64,000 nucleotides of DNA from G963676655 sp963678305. Its GTDB lineage: Bacteria; Verrucomicrobiota; Lentisphaeria; Victivallales; Victivallaceae. Under the pieces are notes generated by a model. It worked only from the letters and a program-made list of their open reading frames with translations, searched no databases and was not told the DNA's origin. A program made the position numbers and the translations under genes. The stretch spans positions 434,001-498,000 of the forward strand of contig CAXXVV010000011.1 in the NCBI GenBank assembly GCA_963678305.2, read 5' to 3'. Shown piece by piece: positions 42,079-50,942 of this stretch. The stretch's first letter is position 1. The number at the start of each line of letters is the position of its first letter.

Positions 42079-44031
42079 ATGAAAAAAATTACAGTTAACG
42101 GTAAAGATATCCCGGTCAAGAGTGTTCATACTCTGATCATTGGCTCCGGCGCGGCCGGGCTTAACGCTGCGGTCCGCCTCAATAACTCAGGCGTAACCGA
42201 TATCGCGGTCGTGACCGAAGGTATCCACATGGGCACCTCGATCAATACCGGCAGCGACAAACAGACTTATTACAAGCTTGGCCTTTACGCGGAGGACAAC
42301 GATTCTCCCGTGGCGCTGGCCGGAACATTTTACGGTGGCGGTTCCATGCACGGCGACATTGCCCTGGTCGAAGCCGCGCTTTCCGCTCGCGCTTTCTATA
42401 ATCTGGTTAATATCGGGGTTGAATTTCCCCGGGACGAATATGGTCAGTTCATCGGCTATAAAACCGACCATGACCCGCTTCGTCGTGCTACTTCATACGG
42501 TCCTTATACCTCAAAAGAGATGTGCTTGAAGCTGGCTGACGAAGTTAAACGCAACAATATCAAGGTTCAGGAAGACACTAACGTCGCTGCATTGCTCACA
42601 ACTGAACAGGACGGTGAAAAACGCGCGGTCGGCGCCATTGCTTTGGACGGCAACGGCGAAATGGAGATCTGGAAAGCCGAAAACACTGTGTTCGCGGTCG
42701 GCGGTCCGGGCGGACTCTATGAAACCAGCGTTTATCCTTCCGTTCATACCGGGGCGATTGGTCTGGCTCTGCAGGTCGGAGCTAAAGCGCGCAATCTGCC
42801 GGAAGCGCAGTACGGTCTGGCTTCGATCAAATTCCGCTGGAACGTTTCCGGGACTTACATGCAGGTACTGCCGCGCTTTATCTCGACCGCCGCGGACGGC
42901 GTCAGTGACGAACGCGAGTTCCTGACTGAATACTTTGATGACGCTGGCGAAATGAACTCGATGGTTTTCCTGAAAGGTTACCAGTGGCCGTTCGATACCG
43001 CTAAAGCCGCTAAAGGCTCATCGATCATTGACCTGTTGGTTTACCGTGAAACCGCATTGCGCGGCCGCCGGGTTTTCCTTGATTTCCGGCGCAACAGTTC
43101 CAACTTCAGTTTTGACGGCCTGACCAAAGAGGCTTATGAATATCTGGAAAAATCCCACGCGCTGTTCGGGTCTCCAATAGAACGCTTGCAGAAAATGAAT
43201 GCCCCTGCGATCTCGCTTTACGAAGATCACGGTATTCATATTGTCGCCGAGCCGTTGGAAATCGCGGTCTGTGCGCAGCATAATAACGGTGGTCTGGCTG
43301 GAAATATCTGGTGGGAATCCGAAAATATCAAACATCTTTTCCCGATCGGCGAGGTCAATGGTTCGCACGGCGTCTGCCGTCCGGGCGGTTCGGCTTTGAA
43401 TTCCGGTCAGGTGGCCGGATTCCGCTGTGCCGAATACATCGCGGCCAAATATCAGGATATCACCCTGGATGACGCCGCTTTCACTGCCGTCGCGGAAGCG
43501 ACCGCCGGGGAACTTTCCGCCTGGATCGACAAAGCCGCCAGTGCCGAAGTCAAATGGCAGGATGCCCGTCAGGAATTGCAGCATCGCATGACCGTGGCCG
43601 GGGCTCATGTCCGCAGTGAATCCCAATTGAGAACCGCTGTGGCGGAGGCCTGGGAACAGTATAACCAATTGCTGGAAAACGGTTGCGGCTATACCGATGA
43701 AGACGGCAAGGTCGAAGCGGTTCGCAATATTCAGCTATGCCTGGCCCACGCGGTCTATCTGGAAGCGACCCTGCAGGGCGTAGTCGACGGCGTCGGCTCA
43801 CGCGGTTCCGCGCTGGTCGTGGACGAATCCGGCAGTGAAATTCCGGGTCTCGGTAAAGAATGGAATTTTATTCCGGAAAACGGTGAATACCGTGGTAAGG
43901 TTTTAGAAAGTGTACTTGAGGATGTTGGTGAAATTTCCTCATGCTGGCAGCCGACTCGTGATTTGCCGGTAACCGACGGCTGGTTTGAGAACGTCTGGGC
44001 CGACTATCGCGAAAAGAGAATATACGAATAA
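42079..44031 (+). CDS. FAD-dependent oxidoreductase (fumarate-reductase-flavoprotein-like)
   Basis: A 650-residue flavoprotein. The FAD Rossmann motif is TLIIGSGAAGLNAAV near residue 20, then a TNTGSDKQTYYKL-like segment (here SINTGSDKQTYYKL) and the C-terminal SALNSGQVAGFRCAEYIA that also touches FAD. The order matches the succinate-dehydrogenase/fumarate-reductase flavoprotein superfamily, but I see no iron-sulfur or membrane subunit nearby. It is probably cotranscribed with the SDR. Likely oxidises or reduces an organic acid made from the sugar; the substrate is unknown. Confidence 0.8.
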   Translation: MKKITVNGKDIPVKSVHTLIIGSGAAGLNAAVRLNNSGVTDIAVVTEGIHMGTSINTGSDKQTYYKLGLYAEDNDSPVALAGTFYGGGSMHGDIALVEAALSARAFYNLVNIGVEFPRDEYGQFIGYKTDHDPLRRATSYGPYTSKEMCLKLADEVKRNNIKVQEDTNVAALLTTEQDGEKRAVGAIALDGNGEMEIWKAENTVFAVGGPGGLYETSVYPSVHTGAIGLALQVGAKARNLPEAQYGLASIKFRWNVSGTYMQVLPRFISTAADGVSDEREFLTEYFDDAGEMNSMVFLKGYQWPFDTAKAAKGSSIIDLLVYRETALRGRRVFLDFRRNSSNFSFDGLTKEAYEYLEKSHALFGSPIERLQKMNAPAISLYEDHGIHIVAEPLEIAVCAQHNNGGLAGNIWWESENIKHLFPIGEVNGSHGVCRPGGSALNSGQVAGFRCAEYIAAKYQDITLDDAAFTAVAEATAGELSAWIDKAASAEVKWQDARQELQHRMTVAGAHVRSESQLRTAVAEAWEQYNQLLENGCGYTDEDGKVEAVRNIQLCLAHAVYLEATLQGVVDGVGSRGSALVVDESGSEIPGLGKEWNFIPENGEYRGKVLESVLEDVGEISSCWQPTRDLPVTDGWFENVWADYREKRIYE

Positions 44032-44103
44032 ACTTCAATATGCATCGGATGTGCGGTTCATATTTTATTGGACCGTTTCTATTCGTGTATGTTTTATGAT
44101 TTT

Positions 44104-44131
44104 CTGGAAACTGGTAACTGGAAACTGGAAA
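44104..44131. repeat. Heptamer tandem repeat CTGGWAA x4
   Basis: Four head-to-tail heptamers (CTGGAAA, CTGGTAA, CTGGAAA, CTGGAAA) directly before the XRE-cupin gene. Confidence 0.65.
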
Positions 44132-44138
44132 CTTGATT

Positions 44139-44651
44139 ATGCAAATGTACGATTTTTCAATTTTGCGGGAACTGCGCAAACAGGCCGGAATGAATATTGC
44201 CGACGTGGCGGATGCCGCCGGTATTTCAGCCTCGGTCGTGTCTAAACTGGAACGCAACCAGAGTCTGGCGGAACTTGAAACATTGTACCGGCTGGGCCGG
44301 GTTTTCGGTCTGAGTGCGGCTGATCTGCTGCGCCTGGCGGAACGCCCCCCGGCTGAAATGGTAGCCGATAGCGCGCATCGTTCCGATGACTTTTCTTTTC
44401 GCGAAATCAATGTGGACAATATCCGTTTTCTCTATGGTGCGGCATCGGCTGGAGCCAAGGTCCACAAACCTAAAGTTCATAAAAACTGCCGTGAGGTCTG
44501 CTGGGTGATCGAAGGCAAGGTTCGTTTTATCCTGCCGTACGAAACTCTCGACGTCAAAGCCGGCGAGAGCATCCGTTTCGATGCCCTTTACGAGCATACT
44601 TACGAAGCTCTCGAGGACTGTTCTCTCATAATCATCCACCTTCCTAAATAA
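44139..44651 (+). CDS. XRE-type regulator with C-terminal cupin
   Basis: A 170-residue regulator; the HTH (residues ~8-62: LRKQAGMNIADVADAAGIS, SVVSKLERNQSLAELETLYRLGRVFG) is followed by a short cupin (CWVIEGKVRFILPYETLDVKAGESIRFDALYEHTYEALE). Such HTH_3-cupin proteins sense a small effector. The start is the ATG at 44139 behind GGAAAC; a TTG six bases earlier is in frame. Likely controls the aldolase/SDR/flavoprotein cluster upstream (inference from position). Confidence 0.82.
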   Translation: MQMYDFSILRELRKQAGMNIADVADAAGISASVVSKLERNQSLAELETLYRLGRVFGLSAADLLRLAERPPAEMVADSAHRSDDFSFREINVDNIRFLYGAASAGAKVHKPKVHKNCREVCWVIEGKVRFILPYETLDVKAGESIRFDALYEHTYEALEDCSLIIIHLPK

Positions 44652-44793
44652 GTTTTCTTTTCCACAAAAAACACGAAAAAATTTTTATGCGAAACCCAGT
44701 AAGTTTTCGATGAAAATGTCGTCGTATTATCCATGGCAGTCTTTGTTTGCTTTTGTTTAACTTTTGATGATAAGTTACTTGTGATTTATTAAT

Positions 44794-44810
44794 AATCAAG
44801 CTGTCTGATA
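44794..44810. repeat. 17-bp palindrome, copy 4
   Basis: AATCAAGCTGTCTGATA; one half is less conserved than in copies 1 and 2. Confidence 0.5.
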
Positions 44811-44930
44811 ATTATTAATAAATAATAATAAAATTTCCGGCTTGTTTTTCGGGAACCGGGAACCTATATTTATTGGTAAGATGAAAAGAAAATTTCTTTA
44901 GAATAGCTGTTTGGCTGATTATGAGGGATT

Positions 44931-44950
44931 AAAAGGGATGTATCCCTTTT
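44931..44950. other. Perfect 20-nt hairpin
   Basis: AAAAGGGAT-GT-ATCCCTTTT, self-complementary over 9 bp. No T-run follows on the plus strand, so a termination role is not clear. Confidence 0.4.
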
Positions 44951-45031
44951 CCATCATTGCCCTGCGCGGTGCTCGCGCTCATATATGTTCTAATTACTCA
45001 TTTCTAATTTTTAATTATTGCGCGTGAAGCT

Positions 45032-45955
45032 ATGACGGAATATAAAATTGCGGACGAAAATATTGAACTGCTGAACCGGCGCGCTGCCAGTTCGCTGCGC
45101 TATTACATGATGATGCATGAGGATATTCTGCCGTTTGAATTGACTTCTTTTCATTATTCGCCGTTTCAATACTGGTTGAACAATCCCTGGCACATGCATT
45201 CACATTTTGAGATGCAATACCTCTTCCATGGAAAGGCTGAGTGGGTGACCAAGGCCAGGAATATCGAACTCATGCCCGGACAAATCATGATAATTCCCAA
45301 TAAACTGCTGCATCACCGCAACGGGATTATCGATAAGGCCCAGATGATGGGACTGCATTTTCTTATGCCGGAGGATTATTGCAGTCACCCGAAATTCAAT
45401 GAATTCAGGGACCAGATTTATGAAAAGGACCAGATATTGGATATTCCGGAGGATTTACGTAAAAAGATTGAATTACTGCCGGAAATCCTGCTTTCGGACC
45501 AGACATTCCGGGAACAGCATGCTGCGGTACTGCTGGCGGAAATTCTGCTTGAGATATTTAAACTGTTTTTTCCTTCTATCCTGGCTATAGGGGATCATAT
45601 CAGAGAGAATCGCACCGGTACTCAGGACTTTCAGGACCAGGTTTATCATACCGCGCTGAAATATGTCAACGACAACCTCAACAAGTCGATTTCCGCCAAT
45701 GATGTTGCCCGTACCTGCGGAGTCAGTCCGCGCCATCTTAACCGGATCTTCGTACAATACGGCGGCATAACTCTGGGCAAGCATATCATCAGGCGGCGAA
45801 TCGATAAATCTTTTAATTTACTGATAAAGACTGACGCGCCACTGGAGGAAATCGCCGGCCGACTGGGCTTTTCAGATGCGGCGCATTTTATCAGAACCTT
45901 TCAGAAATCAACCGGAATCACTCCCGGAGAGTATCGGAAACGGCTTCCTGGATAG
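45032..45955 (+). CDS. AraC-family regulator with N-terminal cupin (module B)
   Basis: A 307-residue AraC-family activator. The N-terminal cupin includes MHSHFEMQYLFHGKAEWVTKARNIELMPGQIMIIPN. The two C-terminal HTHs start near residue 213 (NKSISANDVARTCGVSPRHLNRIFVQYGG and APLEEIAGRLGFSDAAHFIRTFQKSTGITPGEYRKRL). The sulfatase-rich cluster begins 167 bases downstream with a pseudopilin gene whose promoter carries direct repeats near the -35, which this protein may bind. Confidence 0.92.
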   Translation: MTEYKIADENIELLNRRAASSLRYYMMMHEDILPFELTSFHYSPFQYWLNNPWHMHSHFEMQYLFHGKAEWVTKARNIELMPGQIMIIPNKLLHHRNGIIDKAQMMGLHFLMPEDYCSHPKFNEFRDQIYEKDQILDIPEDLRKKIELLPEILLSDQTFREQHAAVLLAEILLEIFKLFFPSILAIGDHIRENRTGTQDFQDQVYHTALKYVNDNLNKSISANDVARTCGVSPRHLNRIFVQYGGITLGKHIIRRRIDKSFNLLIKTDAPLEEIAGRLGFSDAAHFIRTFQKSTGITPGEYRKRLPG

Positions 45956-45969
45956 GAATAATGTGTCCG

Positions 45970-45984
45970 TTTTATTCAATTTAA
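45970..45984 (+). promoter_or_regulatory. 15-bp direct repeat, distal copy
   Basis: TTTTATTCAATTTAA; the second copy is 65 bases downstream (46035-46049). AraC proteins usually bind direct repeats; candidate activator site. Confidence 0.45.
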
Positions 45985-46034
45985 GTATTGCTTCTGTGTC
46001 TTTAAACATACTTTTTTGTAATTTATATTGTCTC

Positions 46035-46049
46035 TTTTATTCAATTTAA
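46035..46049 (+). promoter_or_regulatory. 15-bp direct repeat, proximal copy (likely activator site)
   Basis: TTTTATTCAATTTAA ends 5 bases before the -35 box TTGTTT, the usual place for an AraC-type activator. Confidence 0.5.
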
Positions 46050-46054
46050 AAGGG

Positions 46055-46083
46055 TTGTTTTTTATATTTGAAAATTGTATAAT
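46055..46083 (+). promoter_or_regulatory. Candidate sigma70 promoter of the module B pseudopilin operon
   Basis: TTGTTT at 46055-46060, spacer 17, TATAAT at 46078-46083. Confidence 0.65.
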
Positions 46084-46122
46084 AAATATAGAGACAATAA
46101 ACAATCAAGGAGTTAATGACAA

Positions 46123-46875
46123 ATGAAAAAAATGTTCACTTTAATTGAATTGTTGGTCGTGATAGCTATCATCGCAATTCTGGCATCAATGCTGCTTCCG
46201 GCGCTCAACAAAGCTCGTGATAAAGCCAAGACCATAAAATGCGTGAATAACTTGAAACAGCTGGGGCTGGGATTTATCCTGTATCAGGATGACCACGCCA
46301 GTTGGACTCCGCCTAATTCAACCAAAAACGGCTGGGCCGGTTACGCAACTGTAAGTACCCTGGGGTTCATTGAGACCAAAGCCTGGTGGACAAATTTATA
46401 TTACAATAAATACGTTACGGTCGCGCAAGCATTTCAAGACCCGATGACCAAAGTGCAATATGCCTATACCTCCTCGATTCCGGACAACATTAATGTTTCA
46501 TACGGACTTATCGGGTATGACGCAGCCAATGACTCAAGTTTGATTAAAATTAACCGGATTCGTAAACCGTCTTACAGCATTGGTATGACCGAAGCCAGCG
46601 TCAGCGTCGGCGGGTTCTCGGATACTCGTCCGATCAAGCGTAACTATGGCTCTGCTAATCCGGCCGGATTTCAGGATATTTACAACAATGGCTACTTTAT
46701 TCCACACGGCGGAGACAGCTTCAATGTCCATTTTCTTGACGGGCATGTTGATACCCAGAAGTTGGCTAAACTTCTAATAGACGCTCAGGTATACGGCGGC
46801 AAATACGATGTGAAATATTATGATGACAAGTTCGGCAAGCCGCAACAATACAAAGCGAACCAGAACAATATTTAA
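46123..46875 (+). CDS. Type II/IV pseudopilin-like protein (module B)
   Basis: A 250-residue pseudopilin. Residues 5-24 read FTLIELLVVIAIIAILASML, with Met (not Gly) before Phe. It continues with NKARDKAKTIKCVNNLKQLG, YQDDHASWTPP, and a C-terminal GDSFNVHFLDGHVD block (H-x9-DG type). AAGGAG sits well upstream of the ATG. It is transcribed from its own promoter (46055-46083) and precedes two sulfatases and the BNR protein. Confidence 0.88.
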   Translation: MKKMFTLIELLVVIAIIAILASMLLPALNKARDKAKTIKCVNNLKQLGLGFILYQDDHASWTPPNSTKNGWAGYATVSTLGFIETKAWWTNLYYNKYVTVAQAFQDPMTKVQYAYTSSIPDNINVSYGLIGYDAANDSSLIKINRIRKPSYSIGMTEASVSVGGFSDTRPIKRNYGSANPAGFQDIYNNGYFIPHGGDSFNVHFLDGHVDTQKLAKLLIDAQVYGGKYDVKYYDDKFGKPQQYKANQNNI

Positions 46876-47042
46876 CGTATTTCTTTAATATTGCGTTATA
46901 GATAATTGTGCTGAGAGCATAAGAGTTGAATGTTCCTGAACAGGTAATTATCCATCCTTTTGTTCATAGAGTATAAATGGACTATTCCTACAGTCTGGAA
47001 CGGGAAAACACGGGGAAATAGACATCAGGAGGAAAACATATC

Positions 47043-48410
47043 ATGTCAAAACCGAATATCATTTTAATAATGGCCGACGATATGGGCTATGGTGATTTCG
47101 AGTGCGTTAATCAAGGATTGAACAGCACTCCGAATTTGAATCACCTCTATCATGAATCGATGCGCGTGTCGCAGGGCTATGCCGCCAGTTGCGTCTGCGC
47201 GCCGTCCCGGGCCGGATTTTTGACCGGGCGCTATCCGCACCGGACCGGCTGTACGTGCCTGAATGATTACAACGGCCTGAATCAGCTTGAGCCGTCCGAA
47301 GTGACCATTGCTGATATTTTCAAGAATGACGGATATCATACCGGCTTGATCGGCAAATGGCATTGCGGAGATAAAAAAGGTTCCAGGCCGGAAGACCGGG
47401 GTTTTTCAGAGATCGAGACGTTCCATCCGCAGGGCTGTGACTACTGGAATTGGCGAATCGATGAGAACGGGACCGAAATTCAGTCCAATGGCCGTTACTT
47501 GACCGATTATTTGACGGAAAGAACGGTTGAGTTCATCAAACGCAATCAGAACAAACCGTTTTTCCTGCATCTGGGATATTATACGCCGCATCGTCCTTTG
47601 CAGGCTCCGCAACATTTGATCAATAAATATACGGCCCGCGGCGATTTGACTCCGGGGGAGGCTGTTGTCTATGCCATGATCGAGGTCATGGACCAGGGCA
47701 TAGGACAAATCGATGCGACTCTGGAACAATTGGGATTGGCGGAAAATACTATCGTCATTTTTACCAGCGATAACGGTCCTGACGATCACGCGGTCAACGG
47801 GCTTTCCCCGGTCCGGTTCAACTGCGGACTGCGGGGTAACAAATATTTTGTTCACGACGGCGGCATCAGGGTTCCGTTCCTGGTTCGCTGGCCGGAGCGG
47901 ATTGCGCCGGATTCGGAAAATAATGATTTGTTTCATTTCGTTGATATCCTGCCGACTCTGGCGGCGGCGTGCAACGTGGAAATCCCGGTTGGACTTTGTC
48001 TTGACGGGCAAAACAAGCTGGCCTCGTGGCTGGGCGGATCAGGCGGGATTTGTGAAGCGAGATTCTGGCAGTGGAACCGTTATTATCCGGCGGACGAATG
48101 CAACGCGGCGATGCGTGAAGGTGACTGGAAGCTGGTAATCCCGGCTCGATCCGGATTTCGCGAAATGAATCCGGAAAACGTGGAAATGGTACTTGGAAAG
48201 CGTCGGTTCATCCGCACCCGTCCGAAAATGCCGGAACTCGGTCCGGTATCCGCTCCGATGTTGTTTAATATTGCTGATGATCCTTGTGAAAAACATGATC
48301 TGTCAGCAAATTATGCCCATCGGACGAGAGATATGCATCAAAGACTTGATCAATGGTTTTATAGTGTCAGGAGAGAACTTGACATTGTGATTGAAAATAG
48401 ATTCAAATAA
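47043..48410 (+). CDS. Sulfatase (Cys-type, formylglycine-dependent), second
   Basis: A 455-residue sulfatase. NIILIMADDMGYGDFECV at the N-terminus; the modification motif CAPSRAGFLTGR with Cys52; GKWHCGDKKG; IFTSDNGPDDHA. No signal peptide, hence predicted cytoplasmic. This N-terminus and the GYGD pattern are typical of arylsulfatase A-like S1 enzymes. AGGAGG 8 bases before the ATG. First enzyme of the module B operon after the pseudopilin. Confidence 0.92.
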   Translation: MSKPNIILIMADDMGYGDFECVNQGLNSTPNLNHLYHESMRVSQGYAASCVCAPSRAGFLTGRYPHRTGCTCLNDYNGLNQLEPSEVTIADIFKNDGYHTGLIGKWHCGDKKGSRPEDRGFSEIETFHPQGCDYWNWRIDENGTEIQSNGRYLTDYLTERTVEFIKRNQNKPFFLHLGYYTPHRPLQAPQHLINKYTARGDLTPGEAVVYAMIEVMDQGIGQIDATLEQLGLAENTIVIFTSDNGPDDHAVNGLSPVRFNCGLRGNKYFVHDGGIRVPFLVRWPERIAPDSENNDLFHFVDILPTLAAACNVEIPVGLCLDGQNKLASWLGGSGGICEARFWQWNRYYPADECNAAMREGDWKLVIPARSGFREMNPENVEMVLGKRRFIRTRPKMPELGPVSAPMLFNIADDPCEKHDLSANYAHRTRDMHQRLDQWFYSVRRELDIVIENRFK

Positions 48411-48427
48411 TAAATATAAGGAAAATT

Positions 48428-49546
48428 ATGATCTATTCAGAAGTAAAGTATATGCCGGAGAGAAGCAAAACCTATCTCGGCAGTCCCGCTATTATCCGGC
48501 TTGAAGACGGGGTGCTGGTGGCATCCCACGATTATTTTTATGATGAGCCGGAAGGCTATGGCGGCAGAACCCGTCGTCTGACCAGTGTTTACCGTTCGGA
48601 AGACGATGGAAAAAGCTGGATGAACTGTGCTCAGGTCGTCGGCGCGTTCTGGAGTTCGCTCTTTATTCACCGTGGCGAACTGTATATGCTGGGCTGCACA
48701 CGTCGCTTCGGCTCGATCGTTATTCGCAAAAGTACCGACGGCGGTTTTACCTGGACTTTTCCACTGGATGCTGAAACCGGTTTGCTGTTTCAGGGCGGCT
48801 ATGCGCTGGAAGCACCGAACTATCACTGCGCTCCGACGCCGGTAATCACCCATAACGGTCGGATTTTCCGGGCTTTTGAAGATAACGTCACGGCTCATTG
48901 GCCGACCGGGTTCCAGGCTTTTGTCATTTCCGCCCCTGAAGATGCCGACCTGCTAAAAGCGGAAAACTGGACCATGAGCAACAGGCTGGCGTTTAACGCG
49001 AGCAAAGTACCGGAGGACTGGGGCGATCATGGCCCCGGTTTCCTGGAAGGCAATATGGTAGTTGATCCCGACGGGCAACTATGGGATATTTTGCGGGTCA
49101 GCACCGAGCCGCATTCGGATTTTGCCGCGATGGTCAAAGTTTCCCCGGATGGCAAAGAAGTGTCGCTGGACTACGACAAAGACATTATTAATTTGCCGGG
49201 CGGAACTCATAAATTCTCAATCTACCGTGACCCGGAGACAAAGCTCTATTTCACCATCAGCAATAAAAACACGGTGAAAGGGTTTGCCAGTCAGCGTAAT
49301 CTGCTCACACTTTCATGTTCGGAAGATCTGCGGAACTGGCGCGTACTCAAGACGATTGTCGAAGATGAATCCGGGCTTAAAGAGGAAGACTCTCTGCGGC
49401 TGACCGGCTTCCAGTATGTTGACTGGCAATTTGACGGCGACGATATCATCTATCTGGTCAGGACTGCTTATCGCGGTGCGGTCAGGTTCCATGATTCAAA
49501 CCGGATTACTTATCACGTTTTGAAAAATTTCCGAAAATACATCTGA
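48428..49546 (+). CDS. BNR-repeat, sialidase-like beta-propeller protein
   Basis: A 372-residue beta-propeller with visible Asp boxes (SEDDGKSW and STDGGFTW) and GSPAIIRLEDGVLVASHDYF at the start. No signal peptide. Sialidases need conserved Arg residues and a Tyr/Glu pair; I can see Arg candidates but cannot confirm them, so it may be a sialidase, a related exo-glycosidase or a non-catalytic propeller. It lies between two sulfatases of module B. AAGGA upstream of the ATG. Confidence 0.75.
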   Translation: MIYSEVKYMPERSKTYLGSPAIIRLEDGVLVASHDYFYDEPEGYGGRTRRLTSVYRSEDDGKSWMNCAQVVGAFWSSLFIHRGELYMLGCTRRFGSIVIRKSTDGGFTWTFPLDAETGLLFQGGYALEAPNYHCAPTPVITHNGRIFRAFEDNVTAHWPTGFQAFVISAPEDADLLKAENWTMSNRLAFNASKVPEDWGDHGPGFLEGNMVVDPDGQLWDILRVSTEPHSDFAAMVKVSPDGKEVSLDYDKDIINLPGGTHKFSIYRDPETKLYFTISNKNTVKGFASQRNLLTLSCSEDLRNWRVLKTIVEDESGLKEEDSLRLTGFQYVDWQFDGDDIIYLVRTAYRGAVRFHDSNRITYHVLKNFRKYI

Positions 49547-49559
49547 CCGGAAACTGACA

Positions 49560-50942
49560 ATGGAAAAAGCACCGAACATAATTCTGATCATGACCGATCA
49601 GCAGCGCTGGGACTGCCTTTCCGCCGCGACCGGCGGCTGGGGACGGACTCCAACTCTGGATCGTTTGATCGCGGAAGGGGTTTATTTCGAGCAATGTTAC
49701 TGTACCGCGCCGTCATGCGTGCCGTCGCGTGCCAGTTTTTTCAATATGCAGTGGGCGGAAACGGTCGGAGCTATGAAAAACGGTGATCGCTGGACCCGTT
49801 CCTGGGTGGAACAGTTTCAGGCCGCCGGATACCGCACCTATAACGTCGGGAAAATGCATACCCAGCCGCTTAACGCGCCTTGCGGTTTTGACCAGCGCTT
49901 TATTGTCGAGAACAAGGACCGTTTTTTCCGTCCGCGTTTTTACGATGACTGGGATATTCACCTGCACCAGCTTGGTATTGAATATCCGACCCGGCTGACT
50001 TACAGCAAGCGTGACGATTATGGCGAGGCGTTTGGCGCTTATGAATGGAGTCTTGATGAAGCCTTGCACTGGGACCCATACGTCGGGCGCAATGCCAGAT
50101 GGCTGGTCCGGGAACATGTTCAGGATAAACCGCTCTTTATGCAGATCGGTTTTCCGGGACCGCATCCGCCGTATGATCCGCCGAAGCAATACCTGGATAA
50201 GATCGATCCTGATTCCATGCCGGAAGCCGTACAGTTCGATCAAGAGAAAGAGATACCGGCTCATTATGATTATCGCCATGTTATGATGGGCAGTCACGAC
50301 GCCATTCGCTGGAACGGTGAGCCGACTCGGGACCAGATCAGGAAGCTGCGTCATCATTACGCGGCTAACATGCTGATGATCGACGATCAGGTATCCGAAA
50401 TCATCGATACGTTGGAAGAGGCCGGGATGCTGGATAACAGTATCATTGTTTTCACCTCCGACCATGGTGACAGTCTTGGCGATCACGGGCAGATTCAGAA
50501 ATGGACGATGCACGACTGCATAACCCGGGTTCCCGCGATCGTCTGGTCTCCCGGCCGTTTACCGCAAGGAGTCAGGATTAACAAACTGATTCAGCAGATG
50601 GATCTGGTCCCGATGATTTTTGAGCTTGCGGGATTGCCGCTGGACGATTCATTCGATGCGATCAACGCCATGCGGACACTGGGCGGTGCCACTGGACGCG
50701 AATATGTCTTTGCCGAACATGGCTGCTGTAATATGTTGAAAAATATTGACAAGATGACTATGGTGCGAAACGATGAGTGGAAACTTGTGGATTATCCCGG
50801 TTTCGACTACGGGGAACTTTATGACATGATCAATGACCCTGATGAAACTGATAATTTGTGGAACAATCCGGATTATGCGGATATTCAGATGCAATTACAA
50901 AAACAAGCTGATATATTTAATAAAAAGGGAACAATCAAATGA
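49560..50942 (+). CDS. Sulfatase (Cys-type, formylglycine-dependent), third
   Basis: A 460-residue sulfatase. NIILIMTDQQRWDCLSAATGG at the N-terminus; CVPSR with Cys53; GKMHTQPLNAPCGFD; FTSDHGDSLGDHGQIQKWTMHD. No signal peptide. The GDSLGDHG variant marks a subfamily different from the other two sulfatases, so different sulfate positions may be handled. The last four bases (ATGA) overlap the start of the next gene: probable translational coupling. Confidence 0.92.
   Translation: MEKAPNIILIMTDQQRWDCLSAATGGWGRTPTLDRLIAEGVYFEQCYCTAPSCVPSRASFFNMQWAETVGAMKNGDRWTRSWVEQFQAAGYRTYNVGKMHTQPLNAPCGFDQRFIVENKDRFFRPRFYDDWDIHLHQLGIEYPTRLTYSKRDDYGEAFGAYEWSLDEALHWDPYVGRNARWLVREHVQDKPLFMQIGFPGPHPPYDPPKQYLDKIDPDSMPEAVQFDQEKEIPAHYDYRHVMMGSHDAIRWNGEPTRDQIRKLRHHYAANMLMIDDQVSEIIDTLEEAGMLDNSIIVFTSDHGDSLGDHGQIQKWTMHDCITRVPAIVWSPGRLPQGVRINKLIQQMDLVPMIFELAGLPLDDSFDAINAMRTLGGATGREYVFAEHGCCNMLKNIDKMTMVRNDEWKLVDYPGFDYGELYDMINDPDETDNLWNNPDYADIQMQLQKQADIFNKKGTIK

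Larger units (their letters stand above)
44652..45031. other. Non-coding interval 44652-45031
   Basis: Contains a short fragment of the CACGAAAAA-type intergenic repeat (about 44661-44681), palindrome copy 4 (44794-44810) and a perfect 9-bp hairpin AAAAGGGAT-GT-ATCCCTTTT (44931-44950). No gene seen. Confidence 0.6.
46026..46099. promoter_or_regulatory. Inverted repeat TATTGTCTCT...AGAGACAATA around the promoter
   Basis: TATTGTCTCT (46026-46035) and its exact complement AGAGACAATA (46090-46099) flank the pseudopilin promoter. Could be an operator or an RNA stem; no protein is identified. Confidence 0.45.

Noticed and set aside
49713..50513. 266-codon antisense frame inside the third sulfatase
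   Set aside because: Reverse-strand shadow; the plus frame has clear sulfatase motifs.
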